A stretch of DNA of 64,000 nucleotides. It comes from Frankia sp. QA3 (GTDB taxonomy: Bacteria; Actinomycetota; Actinomycetes; Frankiales; Frankiaceae). Each line of letters begins with the position of its first letter. Position 1 is the first letter of the stretch. The stretch is taken from contig NZ_CM001489.1 of the NCBI RefSeq assembly GCF_000262465.1, positions 1,683,234 to 1,747,233 of the forward strand, read 5' to 3'. Shown here piece by piece: positions 8,401 through 16,571 of the stretch. The position numbers and the translations under genes are program-made. The notes under the pieces were generated by a model. It made no database searches. It saw only the letters and a list, made by a program, of their open reading frames with translations, and was not told the origin of the DNA.

Positions 8401-9255
8401 GCCGGGGTCACATCGGTCTCAGTGCTCCGCCGCGTGGGATCCGGCGCTGAACGGTGGACCCTCGGGCCCGAGGACCAGCTCGTCGAATGGCCCCTACCCG
8501 GCCCCACCGAAGGCGTCATGGTCACCGGCACGGTGGACGGCAACGGAAACCTTCGCGCCTTTCGGGCCGACCTGGTGACGAGACCGGCCAAGCCCGGTTC
8601 CCGGCGCCGGCCGATACTTATCCATCCGTTCCGGGCGTTCGCGATCAGCACCATCGACGGCGAACTCGTCACGCTCGCCCTCAAGCACGACGGCAGTCTC
8701 GAGGTGTCCGGGCCGCACGGGGCCACGTCCCGCACGGTGCAGACAGGCGTTCGCAACGCCATCTCGATCTCCGTCGGGGACGCCGCTGACGGCACCCCGG
8801 TGGTGACCTGCGGCGACGTGGATGGTGTCGTACGGCTACGCGCCTGGGCCGAGCTCGACGACTGGGACGCGGCGCCGACGTGGCCACTGGGCCAGGCAGA
8901 CACCTGCACGGCCGTGTCGGGCGACCTCCTGCTCACCGGCGACGCCGCAGGTGCGGTCCGGCTCTGGTCGCTGCGTACCTCCATCCCGCGTCCGTACGGC
9001 GAGTCAGCCGTTTCTCACGCGACGCCGGTGACGGCTGTTGCCCTCAGCGTGGTCGACGGTACGGGATTCGCGGTCACCGGCGACCGGGTCGGCACGGTTC
9101 TGATCACGCCTGTCGGCGAGGACGGGCTCCAAGAGCAGCCGTTGCACCGCATCGCGCTAGGCTCACGGGTGTTGTCGATCGCTGTAGTGGGCCGCCGGAA
9201 GGTCCTGATCTGGTGCCGTCAGGGCGCCCTCGTGCTGGCGTGGCCGGACCATTGA
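5449..9255 (+). CDS. EAD-STAND NTPase-WD40 protein (conflict-system signalling ATPase)
   Basis: 1268 residues. Residues 10-78 form a small helical domain (WTDLADLVG, FERGRLERG, IWEWLDARGR) that I assign as an effector-associated domain because it recurs at the C-terminus of the kinase-fold protein at 11889-13430. Residues 133-147 (YFSGRRVAVARITEFL) give the phenylalanine-glycine-arginine entry typical of STAND/NACHT ATPases. Walker A is GEPGSGKSS (162-170) and Walker B is FHIVIDGLEEAE (252-263). The C-terminal half is a WD40-type beta-propeller with repeats such as SAGRDGSLRLWHL, SYGRDGKVAVWPL and TGDAAGAVRLWSL. Such proteins act as sensors that oligomerise and recruit effectors. The start is TTG at 5449; an ATG at 5497 would cut into the EAD. 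An 18-bp duplication lies at 6031-6066. Confidence 0.88.
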   Translation: MSHLYSSQTKVEFAHRMGPGWTDLADLVGMSPFERGRLERGDQARGIWEWLDARGRLGALREALSTIDRDDLVELLDADRPSPVEAVADESPAQVVEPRGTSAWTLQEDTDLDTHWLPRARGADPDSAGDGWYFSGRRVAVARITEFLTGPTARRSPLVVLGEPGSGKSSLLAHVLVLADPELRRKMPRRYRTAGTRRLVGTRRLVGAVDVAVRATGKTVGHVVAELARAARVESTDQDHLVAALHRQQGGFHIVIDGLEEAERDHIRQIATLLIRLSRDPDRRGIRVVISVRRAPDGTTLDDITKLVLGATADSMLEVDRAPYLEFADVVHYVRSRLDDSGTARPRSPYVGHENLAGRVASAVVTRAGGNFLVSQLAGRNLVDRDERVDVTRHRWWATFPTDVEGAMDQYIARFGDENRQRYVRELLAPLAFALGDGLPDNDLWTTAANVLSQPAHRYSTTDVHTILDESATYLVASDRTDRRTYRLFHDALAQYLRNRCRKRNAEAMLVRAWRSVVPPAPDGHLDWDAADPYLTAHLAQHAAQADQLDSLVTDLRFVATADPVGLIPALARVRTDIGGRVARAYRRLPQTTSDSAHRAACLALSAQQLGDVALRDSFVSCGLTLPWTVTGGAWRTPDEHEVAAQLEDGTTAATLLRGNDGSVVVVSGDRDSRLRVRELIGVIAYPLPGDAAHSPSVPIAAVTGTQLADGRHLLCSAGRDGSLRLWHLDAGLLVPFGAMAHGAAQAVELAALTLQTGPLLAVCDVVGALTLAGVNADGTLRVLARGERPGVRHVALFLAGDVPVLVGATSDGHAALFRPDGQGGFQVEPLGVAGRWSIGSVATVSDGETATVALGTGGRELYLYQSTSGPARLVGTGSGVTTSGISALAFVPRTADTANGGILIGDGDGMVHYWVFDDDGNLTVRRRGRPHQDEVIALSVVRTETGTMGVSYGRDGKVAVWPLSGTPVPPNTQQHDIDIAGASAGVTSVSVLRRVGSGAERWTLGPEDQLVEWPLPGPTEGVMVTGTVDGNGNLRAFRADLVTRPAKPGSRRRPILIHPFRAFAISTIDGELVTLALKHDGSLEVSGPHGATSRTVQTGVRNAISISVGDAADGTPVVTCGDVDGVVRLRAWAELDDWDAAPTWPLGQADTCTAVSGDLLLTGDAAGAVRLWSLRTSIPRPYGESAVSHATPVTAVALSVVDGTGFAVTGDRVGTVLITPVGEDGLQEQPLHRIALGSRVLSIAVVGRRKVLIWCRQGALVLAWPDH
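6031..6066 (+). repeat. Perfect 18-bp tandem duplication in the STAND gene
   Basis: GGCACTCGTCGGTTGGTC occurs twice head to tail, duplicating GTRRLV in the protein about 30 residues after Walker A. It keeps the frame and looks recent (no mismatch). Confidence 0.95.
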
Positions 9256-9348
9256 TGCGACCGGCCCACCAGCGGCAGAAGCCGATTCGGCGGGACAGTC
9301 GGCTGCCGGCTGTTCTGCGAGCGGGCGCCGTTCGGAAAGAGCAGAAAA

Positions 9349-11892
9349 ATGGATCATGATGCGGTCGAACCGCTCTACCGCGCGTGGCTTGCTCCTGATC
9401 GCAGCACGCGACTGGAGATCCTCAAAGCAGTGCCCGCGCCAGGACCGATTGCGTTGCGCAGCAGGTACCGGCATCTGCGCGATCCGATCGCTCCCGACGG
9501 CCCGCTCCAACCCGGTCTGGAGCCGTCACAGTGGCGTGAGGTGTTGGACCTGGAGACAGAGGGCGACCTGGCGATCCGGCGAGGCGACCACGACCGGGCG
9601 CGAAAGGCGTTCACGCAACTAGCCGAACATGAGTCCACGGCGGGCCACCGGGTAGTACGGATACACGCGCTCATAGGAGCTGGCGACGTTGCGCGGGCGG
9701 TGGACGAGGTCGACAGCGCTATCGCCGCCTACGAGGAAGCACTGTCGTTGTCGGTCACCGACCGCTACCGTTTCGGGCAGCTACGCGCACTGGTACCACT
9801 CGGCTACCTGACCATCGCTTACGCCTCCGCGGGTACAGCTACGGAGCGGTTCACTCTCGCCGAGTCGCTGGCCGCCGAACTCGAAGATCCACTGTATCGG
9901 GCCAATGCCGCGCTCGGCCTCGCGGACTGCGCCGAGCGTTCCGGTGACCTTAATGGCGCGATCGATCTCGCCAGCACCGCGTACACCGCATTTGAACAGG
10001 TTGGCTCACCGATTGGCAAAGCGAACGCGGCGCACCGGACGGGTGCCCTGCTGCACCGCGCTGGCCGGCTGGCGGAAGCATCCCCGTGGCTGGAACAGGC
10101 ACACAGCCTGTACGTCGAGATTCGCGACCCGGTCGGTTTGACTAATGTGCTGAGCGGTCTCGGCGATCTCCACCTCGACCGGCAGGATTTCGAGCCTGCA
10201 GAGCGGTGGTACACAGCCGGTCTGCAGGAGGCCAAGGAAGCCAGGCTACCGCGTGCTCGGGCCCACGCGTTGCAGGACATTGCACGTTTGGCGCGCGGCC
10301 GCGGCCAGTGGGCGGACGCTGTCACCAAATTCGAGCAGGCGCTGGCCGCCTACCGAGAGATCGACGACATCAACGGTGTGACACACGCCCTGGACAAGAT
10401 AGCCGAAGCTCAGGCCGAGCTCGAACAACCTGACGCCGTGGTACGCACCCGACTTGAATCGGTCTTCTCGGTCGAGGCGTTCCGCGCGGCGCACCGCGAT
10501 GAACGTTCCCAGCGAGAATACCGCAACCGATTTGCCCAGGCGTATTCGCGTGCGCTGGCCGCCGCAATAACCCATGGTGACGCCAATGTCTTTGCGGTGG
10601 TGGCCGATTGCCTTGCCGGGCGCCGTCTGGCCGGACTCATCGAAGCCGGCGCGCCCACGTCCGGCCAGGAGCTGGAACTTCTACAGGGTCTGCTGGCACA
10701 TGCCGATCAGCGACTGGTCCAGCATCGCAGGCAGCCTCGCGACGTCGAGGGCGAGAGTCGCCGCGAACAGCGCATCCGGCTACTCGGGTCGATGGGCATC
10801 CGGTACGGGTTGGCTGACAAGGCCGAGTTGTCCCTCGACGACCAGCTCGCTGCTGTCTACCTGCCGCCCGAGCGTGACGGTGCGCCGCTGCTAGCCTCCG
10901 CACCGACGGGGGCACACCTGCTGCAGCTGCTCGCAGATCCGACCGAGTCGGACCGGATAGGCTGGCTCTGGAGACCGCCCGGCGAGCCGCCACGACTCGG
11001 TTTCAGCAAGCTCGACGGCACCACTCGGGAGCTGCTGGATACGCTCTGCGGCGACGAGTCCGCACGTATCCAGCTGCACATCTGGGATCTCAGGCCGTTG
11101 GCATCCGTTTTGCCGCCGGGATTTACCGATTCGCTCATGTCAGCGCCCGAGCAGCGTCTACTCATTGTTCCGGTCGGTGAGCTGTGGATGATTCCCTGGA
11201 GCGCCGTCCCCCTGTCCGACCAGACGGTGCTCGGTGAGCATGTCCGCTACGCCGTATGCCCGTCACTCATGGTGCAGCGGCTACTTGCGGCGCGGGCCGC
11301 GGAGGCGGGCACGCCCATCAGCATCGACGGCGACACCACGGTGGATGTCTGGCGCAGTCCTTTGGTGGAGCACCACGATCTCACCGGTATCGACACCGAT
11401 GCCCGTCTCGATCTTCGTCCACTCCCGTCGTCTGCTGAAGCCCGCGCCCGACTGCGCGACGGCGGGGAGATGATGGTGGTGATCGGACACGGTCGACCGG
11501 CTCCCGGGATGGGGCACTACCTCGAGTTCGACCATGCCGACTGGTTGGTGCCCGCCGATCTGCTCGGTGCCTCCACACCACGCAGGCTCGCCCTGCTGGC
11601 GTGCGGGGCGGGCTCGATCAGCCAGACACGGCCCAGCGACCCGATCAGTCTCGCCACCCTCGCGCTCGCGGCCAGATCGGACGAGGTACTCGCGACGGTC
11701 GGCGAGCTGGGCGACTCGCATCCAGCCGCCCGCTACGCGGAACAGATCCTCAACGGCATGGCCCACTGTTCCCTGCCAGACGCGCTACATCGAGCCACCC
11801 GTTGGCTGCTGTCAGATGGAGACATGCGTGCCGAACCAATCTTCCACTGGGCACCGCTGATACCAGTCGGCACTGTCCTCGACGCCGCCTAA
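9349..11892 (+). CDS. TPR-CHAT domain caspase-like protease
   Basis: 847 residues. Residues about 60-400 are tetratricopeptide repeats (for example WREVLDLETEGDLAIRRGDHDRA, ALGLADCAERSGDLNGAIDLA). The C-terminal third is a CHAT (caspase HetF-associated with TPR) peptidase. The catalytic His is in MMVVIGHGRPAP (His714) and the nucleophile in RLALLACGAGSI (Cys752); spacing and context fit the caspase-like dyad. The ATG at 9349 has GGAAAG 9 nt upstream. It follows the STAND gene on the same strand after 93 bp, so the two are probably one transcript. The likely role is a protease activated by the NTPase that cleaves a target or effector. Its stop codon (TAA) overlaps the convergent gene's TAG. 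Confidence 0.9.
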   Translation: MDHDAVEPLYRAWLAPDRSTRLEILKAVPAPGPIALRSRYRHLRDPIAPDGPLQPGLEPSQWREVLDLETEGDLAIRRGDHDRARKAFTQLAEHESTAGHRVVRIHALIGAGDVARAVDEVDSAIAAYEEALSLSVTDRYRFGQLRALVPLGYLTIAYASAGTATERFTLAESLAAELEDPLYRANAALGLADCAERSGDLNGAIDLASTAYTAFEQVGSPIGKANAAHRTGALLHRAGRLAEASPWLEQAHSLYVEIRDPVGLTNVLSGLGDLHLDRQDFEPAERWYTAGLQEAKEARLPRARAHALQDIARLARGRGQWADAVTKFEQALAAYREIDDINGVTHALDKIAEAQAELEQPDAVVRTRLESVFSVEAFRAAHRDERSQREYRNRFAQAYSRALAAAITHGDANVFAVVADCLAGRRLAGLIEAGAPTSGQELELLQGLLAHADQRLVQHRRQPRDVEGESRREQRIRLLGSMGIRYGLADKAELSLDDQLAAVYLPPERDGAPLLASAPTGAHLLQLLADPTESDRIGWLWRPPGEPPRLGFSKLDGTTRELLDTLCGDESARIQLHIWDLRPLASVLPPGFTDSLMSAPEQRLLIVPVGELWMIPWSAVPLSDQTVLGEHVRYAVCPSLMVQRLLAARAAEAGTPISIDGDTTVDVWRSPLVEHHDLTGIDTDARLDLRPLPSSAEARARLRDGGEMMVVIGHGRPAPGMGHYLEFDHADWLVPADLLGASTPRRLALLACGAGSISQTRPSDPISLATLALAARSDEVLATVGELGDSHPAARYAEQILNGMAHCSLPDALHRATRWLLSDGDMRAEPIFHWAPLIPVGTVLDAA

Positions 11893-13430
11893 CCAGTCAG
11901 ATCCCGGTCGAGGATGTCCGCTAGCTCCGGACGGCCCAGCTCACGCAGCGCAGGCGCCAACTCGTCCATCCGGAAACGCCGCTCCAACCACTCCCAGACC
12001 TCGGACGCCCCGCGACCAGCCTTAAACCGAGCCTTTTCCCAGGCCGGGACGCCGACGTAGTCGGCGAGCTCCGGCCACTCGGCGTACAAGCCTTGGCAAA
12101 CCCGGACCTTTACCGGGCCAGAATAGGAGACCTCGCGACGGCCAATCCGGCCAGCACCGCCAAGATCGAGCCCTCGCACCTCGGTACTCGACAACAAGCC
12201 TCCGCTGGCGGGAATATCGATTTGATCGCTGCCGCCGGGAGAAACCGGCGACGTGAACGGGTTGGACACAACCGGTACCTGATCGGGCACCGGCGCAGCG
12301 TCAACGGCACGAAGCAATTCGCGGGCAGCGTAGCCGGCCAGACGGTAGTACCACCACCTACGATCCGGCCCAAGGTCATCGAATGTAGTGAAAATCAAGC
12401 CGTGGGCGATCAGTGACAGCAGATACTGCCTGCGCCACACCTCGCGCCCGCAACGTCGCAGGGCGTCGTCCGCGGTTCTCCAAACAGCACTGACGGTAGC
12501 GCCAAACGCCGGCGCGATCTCGTCGCACGGCGCCTGCTGGTCGACCATGACGTCCAGCATCAACCGCCGCTGCCGGTCTGACGCGTCGGCGAGCAGTGGC
12601 GAAATCGCGGACAGCAACAGCGTCACCAGGTCACGATCCAGCGGACAACGCGACTCGTAGGTCATCAGGTCCACGAGCACAAAGGTGTCCGGCTCGGCAT
12701 GGTCGGCGTACTGGCGCAACAACACGTTCTGCCCATGCAGGTCGCCGTGCGCGCGGCCCACTACCAGATCGATCTGAAACTCGCCGAGCAGGGATTCACC
12801 CGTGTGCAGGAGTAGCGGGTTGGGCATCGGCAGATCCTCGCCGGTGCGCACCCATGGTAAGTGCGCCACCGCACCTTGGCCGAGGGTCTGGCGACCTAGG
12901 GACCGGGCCTTGTCGACCTCGCCGCGCAGGTAGTCGACGGCCCCGGTCGTCCGCACCTGTCGATCGGGGTTCCAATCGGCGATTAGTGAACGGGTAACCG
13001 CCTCGCAGGCGGCGGCCAGACGGCGTGGCGGCAACTCGGCCAGTGGGCGCCATTCGCTACTCGTTCCAGCCTGTGACTGGAACATCAATGTTCGACCGCC
13101 GGCCGTCGCGATCGGAGGGTACAGCTGCTCGACCAGATGCTGGCGGAATTCGGCAGGACACTCGTGAATGGCCGTGCCGTGCGCATCCGTCTCCGCTGAC
13201 TGCTCCGGCGGCAGACACTTGACCACGACTAGTTGGGTGCCAGTGCAGGTGTCGGTGACGTATACGGGCGCCAGGATCGCAGCCGTGTAACCCCCGTTTT
13301 TCCAGGCGTCCGCGGGTACCTGGACCGTCAATGCCTCTCGCTCGCCCCAAGCTATCAGGGCGGCTGCGGCGTCGGCGCCGAGCAAGCCGGAGAGGGCAGC
13401 TCGGCTCACGGCGTCCGGCTCCGTCGTCAC
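11889..13430 (-). CDS. Kinase-fold (APH-like) protein with C-terminal effector-associated domain
   Basis: 513 residues from GTG 13430, which has GAGGAG 6 nt upstream; the longer open frame would overlap the divergent gene. Kinase-fold landmarks: Lys71 in LVVVKCLPP, the catalytic loop HGDLHGQN (228-235) as in aminoglycoside/choline kinases, and a metal-binding Asp254 in FVLVDLMTYE. Residues 440-510 (EWPELADYVGV, WEKARFKAG, VWEWLERRFRMDELAPAL) match the N-terminal domain of the STAND NTPase at 5449. Shared EADs are thought to dock proteins of one system by homotypic contact. It resembles the ternary-complex components of NTP-dependent conflict systems. The phosphoacceptor is unknown; it could be the CHAT protein, the NTPase or a nucleotide. 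Confidence 0.82.
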   Translation of the reverse strand: MTTEPDAVSRAALSGLLGADAAAALIAWGEREALTVQVPADAWKNGGYTAAILAPVYVTDTCTGTQLVVVKCLPPEQSAETDAHGTAIHECPAEFRQHLVEQLYPPIATAGGRTLMFQSQAGTSSEWRPLAELPPRRLAAACEAVTRSLIADWNPDRQVRTTGAVDYLRGEVDKARSLGRQTLGQGAVAHLPWVRTGEDLPMPNPLLLHTGESLLGEFQIDLVVGRAHGDLHGQNVLLRQYADHAEPDTFVLVDLMTYESRCPLDRDLVTLLLSAISPLLADASDRQRRLMLDVMVDQQAPCDEIAPAFGATVSAVWRTADDALRRCGREVWRRQYLLSLIAHGLIFTTFDDLGPDRRWWYYRLAGYAARELLRAVDAAPVPDQVPVVSNPFTSPVSPGGSDQIDIPASGGLLSSTEVRGLDLGGAGRIGRREVSYSGPVKVRVCQGLYAEWPELADYVGVPAWEKARFKAGRGASEVWEWLERRFRMDELAPALRELGRPELADILDRDLTG

Positions 13431-13481
13431 GCGGTACTCCTCGCCGCTGAGCTGGGCTGTTGCGCTGACTATGATGGCAGG
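13431..13481. promoter_or_regulatory. 51-bp divergent promoter region, probable leaderless start on the + strand
   Basis: On the + strand TATGAT (13470-13475) sits 6 nt before the GTG at 13482, the spacing expected if transcription begins at the start codon. On the - strand the GTG at 13430 has a normal GAGGAG. Inference from spacing only. Confidence 0.45.
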
Positions 13482-14153
13482 GTGGCTGGCGACGGGACAG
13501 GTCCCGGGTTCGAGGTGTCCGTCTCCACGGATACCATCCTGCGTCTCGACCTGTACAACCGGGAGCAGGTGCTCGCCGCTCCGGAGCCGCGTCTGGTTCG
13601 GCAGGCAAGTGTCAGCTTCGGTCGGCCGACCGTCCACCCCGTTCGAGCCGACCAGTTCACGGGCTTGCATAAGCTACGCCCCGACCTGCACCGCAAGCAG
13701 TTCCTGTTGGTGCAGTGGCCGTTCGACCTCGAGAAGCTGCCGGCGAACCGCAGGTACGAGTCGATGACGGTGGACATCGAGTTCGACAACGAGGCTGTGG
13801 TAGCCCTTGACATCCTTCCGCCCGCTTACGATGCGCCTGGCCCCAGTGATGACGAGACGGTGCGCATCGACGTGCGAGGAGTCGGTCGTCCCCGGCTCGC
13901 CTGGGATCTCTGCCCCGTCGATCCGGCCTGTGGGTTGCGTCCCAGGAGTCGGGTGATGCTGGTAATCCTCGACCTGCCGGCCGACGTAGTCAGACTGACG
14001 GGGACGTTGGGCGCCAAGGCAGTCGTCGCCAGGCGGCGGCTGGGGCGGTTCGACACGACAACCGCGGAGTCTCAAACCCCGGCACCCTTCGAGCTGGGCA
14101 TTGACGGCACATTTGCGATCCTGCCCTCCGCCTCGTCCGGGTCACCAGTGTGA
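13482..14153 (+). CDS. Hypothetical protein of the conflict island
   Basis: 223 residues if begun at GTG 13482 (the open frame extends 249 bp further upstream but would overlap the divergent kinase gene). Not recognised. Beta-strand-rich, with no signal peptide or membrane segment. Notable stretches are STDTILRLDLYNREQVL, QWPFDLEKLPANRRYESM, VRIDVRGVGRPRLAWD, and a disordered C-tail. Its position between the EAD-kinase and the pore-forming protein suggests an accessory, sensor or inhibitor role. Translation start and function are uncertain. Confidence 0.6.
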   Translation: MAGDGTGPGFEVSVSTDTILRLDLYNREQVLAAPEPRLVRQASVSFGRPTVHPVRADQFTGLHKLRPDLHRKQFLLVQWPFDLEKLPANRRYESMTVDIEFDNEAVVALDILPPAYDAPGPSDDETVRIDVRGVGRPRLAWDLCPVDPACGLRPRSRVMLVILDLPADVVRLTGTLGAKAVVARRRLGRFDTTTAESQTPAPFELGIDGTFAILPSASSGSPV

Positions 14154-14251
14154 GGTAACCGGTTGTCGTTCACACGGTTTCGGTACCAGGATGGCCGCCT
14201 CCTACGCAAGACTCGTCAACGAGTCGTGATCCGTGGTGTTCGGAGGGGTCG

Positions 14252-15163
14252 ATGACAGGTATCCGTCGGATCGATCAGTTGCAAAACAGTGAGCACTGTC
14301 TGGCCCTGCTGAGGGCAGTCGCGGTGACGCACCGGCATGCCCAGCGGGCACAGAGTGTCAGCCTGGCGGTATCGCTGGTTGTCGCGGGCCTGGGCCTGGC
14401 GGCCACGCTGGTTCCCGCGATGACACCGACGACGGTGTTCGTCGGCGCCCTCTGGGCTGTCACGTACGCGATCTTCGTCGTCCCGTGGTCTGGACGGCAC
14501 CTGCAGACCAGCGCGACATTGCAGGAGATGTTCGATGTCGTACTGTTCAACCTGCCGTGGAACGCGGTCGTCGCCGGCGACCGTGTGCCCGAGGACGAAC
14601 TAAGCCGGCTCAGCCGCCGATTCCGCCATGACGAGAGCCGGCTGCGTGACTACTACCTGGTGGCTGCCGTTCCCCCACCATATGACATGCTTTTTTGCCT
14701 CGAACAGAACCTTGCCTGGGGGTCACGTGTCCGCCGACGTTTCGCAGCTGCGCTGGTCGCCGTCGTCACGCTTTGGTGTGCGGCAGGCGTAGTCGTCGGA
14801 ATCGTTACCAACAGCACCATCAGCGAACTGGCAAGCGGATGGTTCGTCCCGTCGTTCGGGCTGCTGCTGCTCTGCCTGGACACGTATCGGGCACAGATTT
14901 CGATCACCAGTGAACGCACTCGAGTGCTCGGTTTGCTCCGCGCGGCGAGCGAGGATGCCACCTCCCCTGCCCTCGCAACGGAACCTGCTCTTACTCTGTT
15001 CACCCGCCAGATACAGGACGTGCTGTTCCAGCTCCGCCGGCAACAGCCACGGGTACCTAACTGGTTCTTCCAGCGGTTCCACGACAGCGACATGACCGAT
15101 TTTCGACTCAAAATGCGCGTGCTCGAGGAAAGGTTCGGAAACCCAGCAGGCGCCGCCTCCTGA
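14252..15163 (+). CDS. S-4TM family putative pore-forming effector
   Basis: 303 residues. Four predicted membrane helices: about 36-56, 60-79, 164-185 and 193-211, arranged as two hairpins separated by a cytosolic region that contains LQEMFDVVLFNLPWN (90-104). This two-hairpin layout and the E-FD-LPWN motif are what I know of the S-4TM (SMODS-associating 4TM) effector family, which perforates membranes in CBASS-type and related systems. The ATG is preceded by GGAGGGG. No CD-NTase (SMODS) gene is nearby, so here it would be triggered by the NTPase/CHAT/kinase module. Likely toxic when active. Confidence 0.8.
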   Translation: MTGIRRIDQLQNSEHCLALLRAVAVTHRHAQRAQSVSLAVSLVVAGLGLAATLVPAMTPTTVFVGALWAVTYAIFVVPWSGRHLQTSATLQEMFDVVLFNLPWNAVVAGDRVPEDELSRLSRRFRHDESRLRDYYLVAAVPPPYDMLFCLEQNLAWGSRVRRRFAAALVAVVTLWCAAGVVVGIVTNSTISELASGWFVPSFGLLLLCLDTYRAQISITSERTRVLGLLRAASEDATSPALATEPALTLFTRQIQDVLFQLRRQQPRVPNWFFQRFHDSDMTDFRLKMRVLEERFGNPAGAAS

Positions 15164-15589
15164 CCCGGCCGCCACGCCTCCGAAGCCGCCGCACACAATC
15201 GCCGAGTTCTCGAGGCCAGGCCGGAGCATTGCGGTAGGTGCCGTCGTGCATCGCCGCCGGCGTGTTGACCTGGGTGGGGTGATCGAGTGATCCCGCGGTT
15301 GCGGTCGTTCATCATCGCCGCCAGAGAGGCCGGACGCCGCCTGTGGGCGCACTTCTTTCGCGAGGAGAGGGCGGCCCTGCGCTGCCTTACCCCCTTTCTT
15401 CGCTACCTCGTGGTCGCGCTGCGCGGTATTCGCCGTGCTATTTTTCCGGGCGCCGCCGGGTGGGCAGGCGGTGACCCGGCTATACCCTTCCGGTCAGGCT
15501 TTCGGGCAGACCTGTCGGCACCGGTGGCTGTTCGTAGCGGGTCACGGGCGCCGAAGCTCGCCGGTATAGTTCCGGCCGAGGAGGCGGCT

Positions 15590-16570
15590 ATGCAGGATCG
15601 TCACAGAGACCGCGACGCGCCGTCGCCCCATCAGTCCCGTGGACGGACCGTGACGCGCCAGATCCGGCAGGCACCCCTCGGGGGACTGCGTGGCGCCGAT
15701 GATGTCCTCGGCCTCCAGCGTTGCGCAGGCAACGCGGCGGTGGGCATGCTGCGGAGTCCTGGAGCCGCGTCTTCTCGGAGCGTGCTCGCCCTGCTCCCGT
15801 CCCTGTCCCCGGTTGTGCAACGCCAGGCAGACGACGCCCCGTCGCAGACATCGGTGCCGGACTCGAAGGCGACGCTGCGACAGCTGATCAGACGAGTGGA
15901 GCAGATCTACGCTGACGCGGGGTCCGGACCGGACTCCGAGCGGTACCTGCCCACGGTTGCGAGCACGCTCGAGCAGATGCGTGCGGTCGCCGCTGACGGT
16001 GACGAGACGGCGGCGGCGATGCTCGTGTCTGCCTTTACCGGCGACCGCCTGCGGGTGGCCGCCGCCCAGCTCACCCTTGCCTCCGAGCCCGACGCCAGCG
16101 TAGGGGTGGACGGGGCGCAGGACCGCAGCGATGCGCCGGGCGTCTCCCGCCAGCCGCTGCCGGACATCGCGTCCCGGCTGCTGGCAGTCGGTGATATTCC
16201 GGTGATGCGACACCGCGCCGGCAGCGAGTTCATCGTCCAGCGGGATGCGGCCGCCGCGCTCATCGCGGCTGGCTCGTTCCTACTGACAGCTGACGCCGAG
16301 GCCGCGCCAGTGGAAGCCGCAGCCGGGCCGCCGGGGTGGGCGGTGGCCGGTACGGTCGCGATCGTCGCCGTAGGCTTGATCGGCATTGGCTACCTTATGG
16401 CCGGTGCGCAGCCGGAGACGCTCACGGCCGAGGAAGAGGAAGCGATTCGGCGGAAAGAAGCGGGAGAGCCATACGACCGAGCGACCTACGATCGGGCGAG
16501 GCGGAAGCAGATCAAGAACGAGAAGTACGAAGGTGAACGTAACAAGCGCAAGCAACGTGGTGGGGGATGA
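15590..16570 (+). CDS. eCIS/DUF4157-type 'LQRxAGNxAV' protein with a transmembrane segment (putative toxin or cargo)
   Basis: 326 residues. The ATG at 15590 is chosen because GAGGAGG lies 5 nt upstream; an open frame to 15287 lacks such a site. Residues 40-51 read LGLQRCAGNAAV, the N-terminal motif found on many actinobacterial polymorphic-toxin or extracellular-contractile-injection-associated proteins. A helical region follows, then a hydrophobic segment (about 250-272). The very basic tail (QIKNEKYEGERNKRKQRGGG) could be a short toxin tip or a truncation of one. It is tightly linked to the small ORF at 16572. Loading into an injection particle is inference; no structural eCIS genes are in this window. 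Confidence 0.6.
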   Translation: MQDRHRDRDAPSPHQSRGRTVTRQIRQAPLGGLRGADDVLGLQRCAGNAAVGMLRSPGAASSRSVLALLPSLSPVVQRQADDAPSQTSVPDSKATLRQLIRRVEQIYADAGSGPDSERYLPTVASTLEQMRAVAADGDETAAAMLVSAFTGDRLRVAAAQLTLASEPDASVGVDGAQDRSDAPGVSRQPLPDIASRLLAVGDIPVMRHRAGSEFIVQRDAAAALIAAGSFLLTADAEAAPVEAAAGPPGWAVAGTVAIVAVGLIGIGYLMAGAQPETLTAEEEEAIRRKEAGEPYDRATYDRARRKQIKNEKYEGERNKRKQRGGG

Positions 16571-16571
16571 C

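Noticed and set aside
13431..13670. N-terminal extension of the kinase-fold protein
   Set aside because: It would overlap the divergent gene; GTG 13430 has a good Shine-Dalgarno.
15287..15589. Upstream extension of the LQRxAGN protein with a hydrophobic/basic N-terminus
   Set aside because: No ribosome-binding site at 15287, while GAGGAGG stands before ATG 15590 and the family motif sits at the normal distance from that start.
15590..16570. Complete polymorphic toxin with a recognisable nuclease or deaminase tip
   Set aside because: The C-terminus is only a short basic stretch; no known toxin motif can be identified, so I call it only putative.
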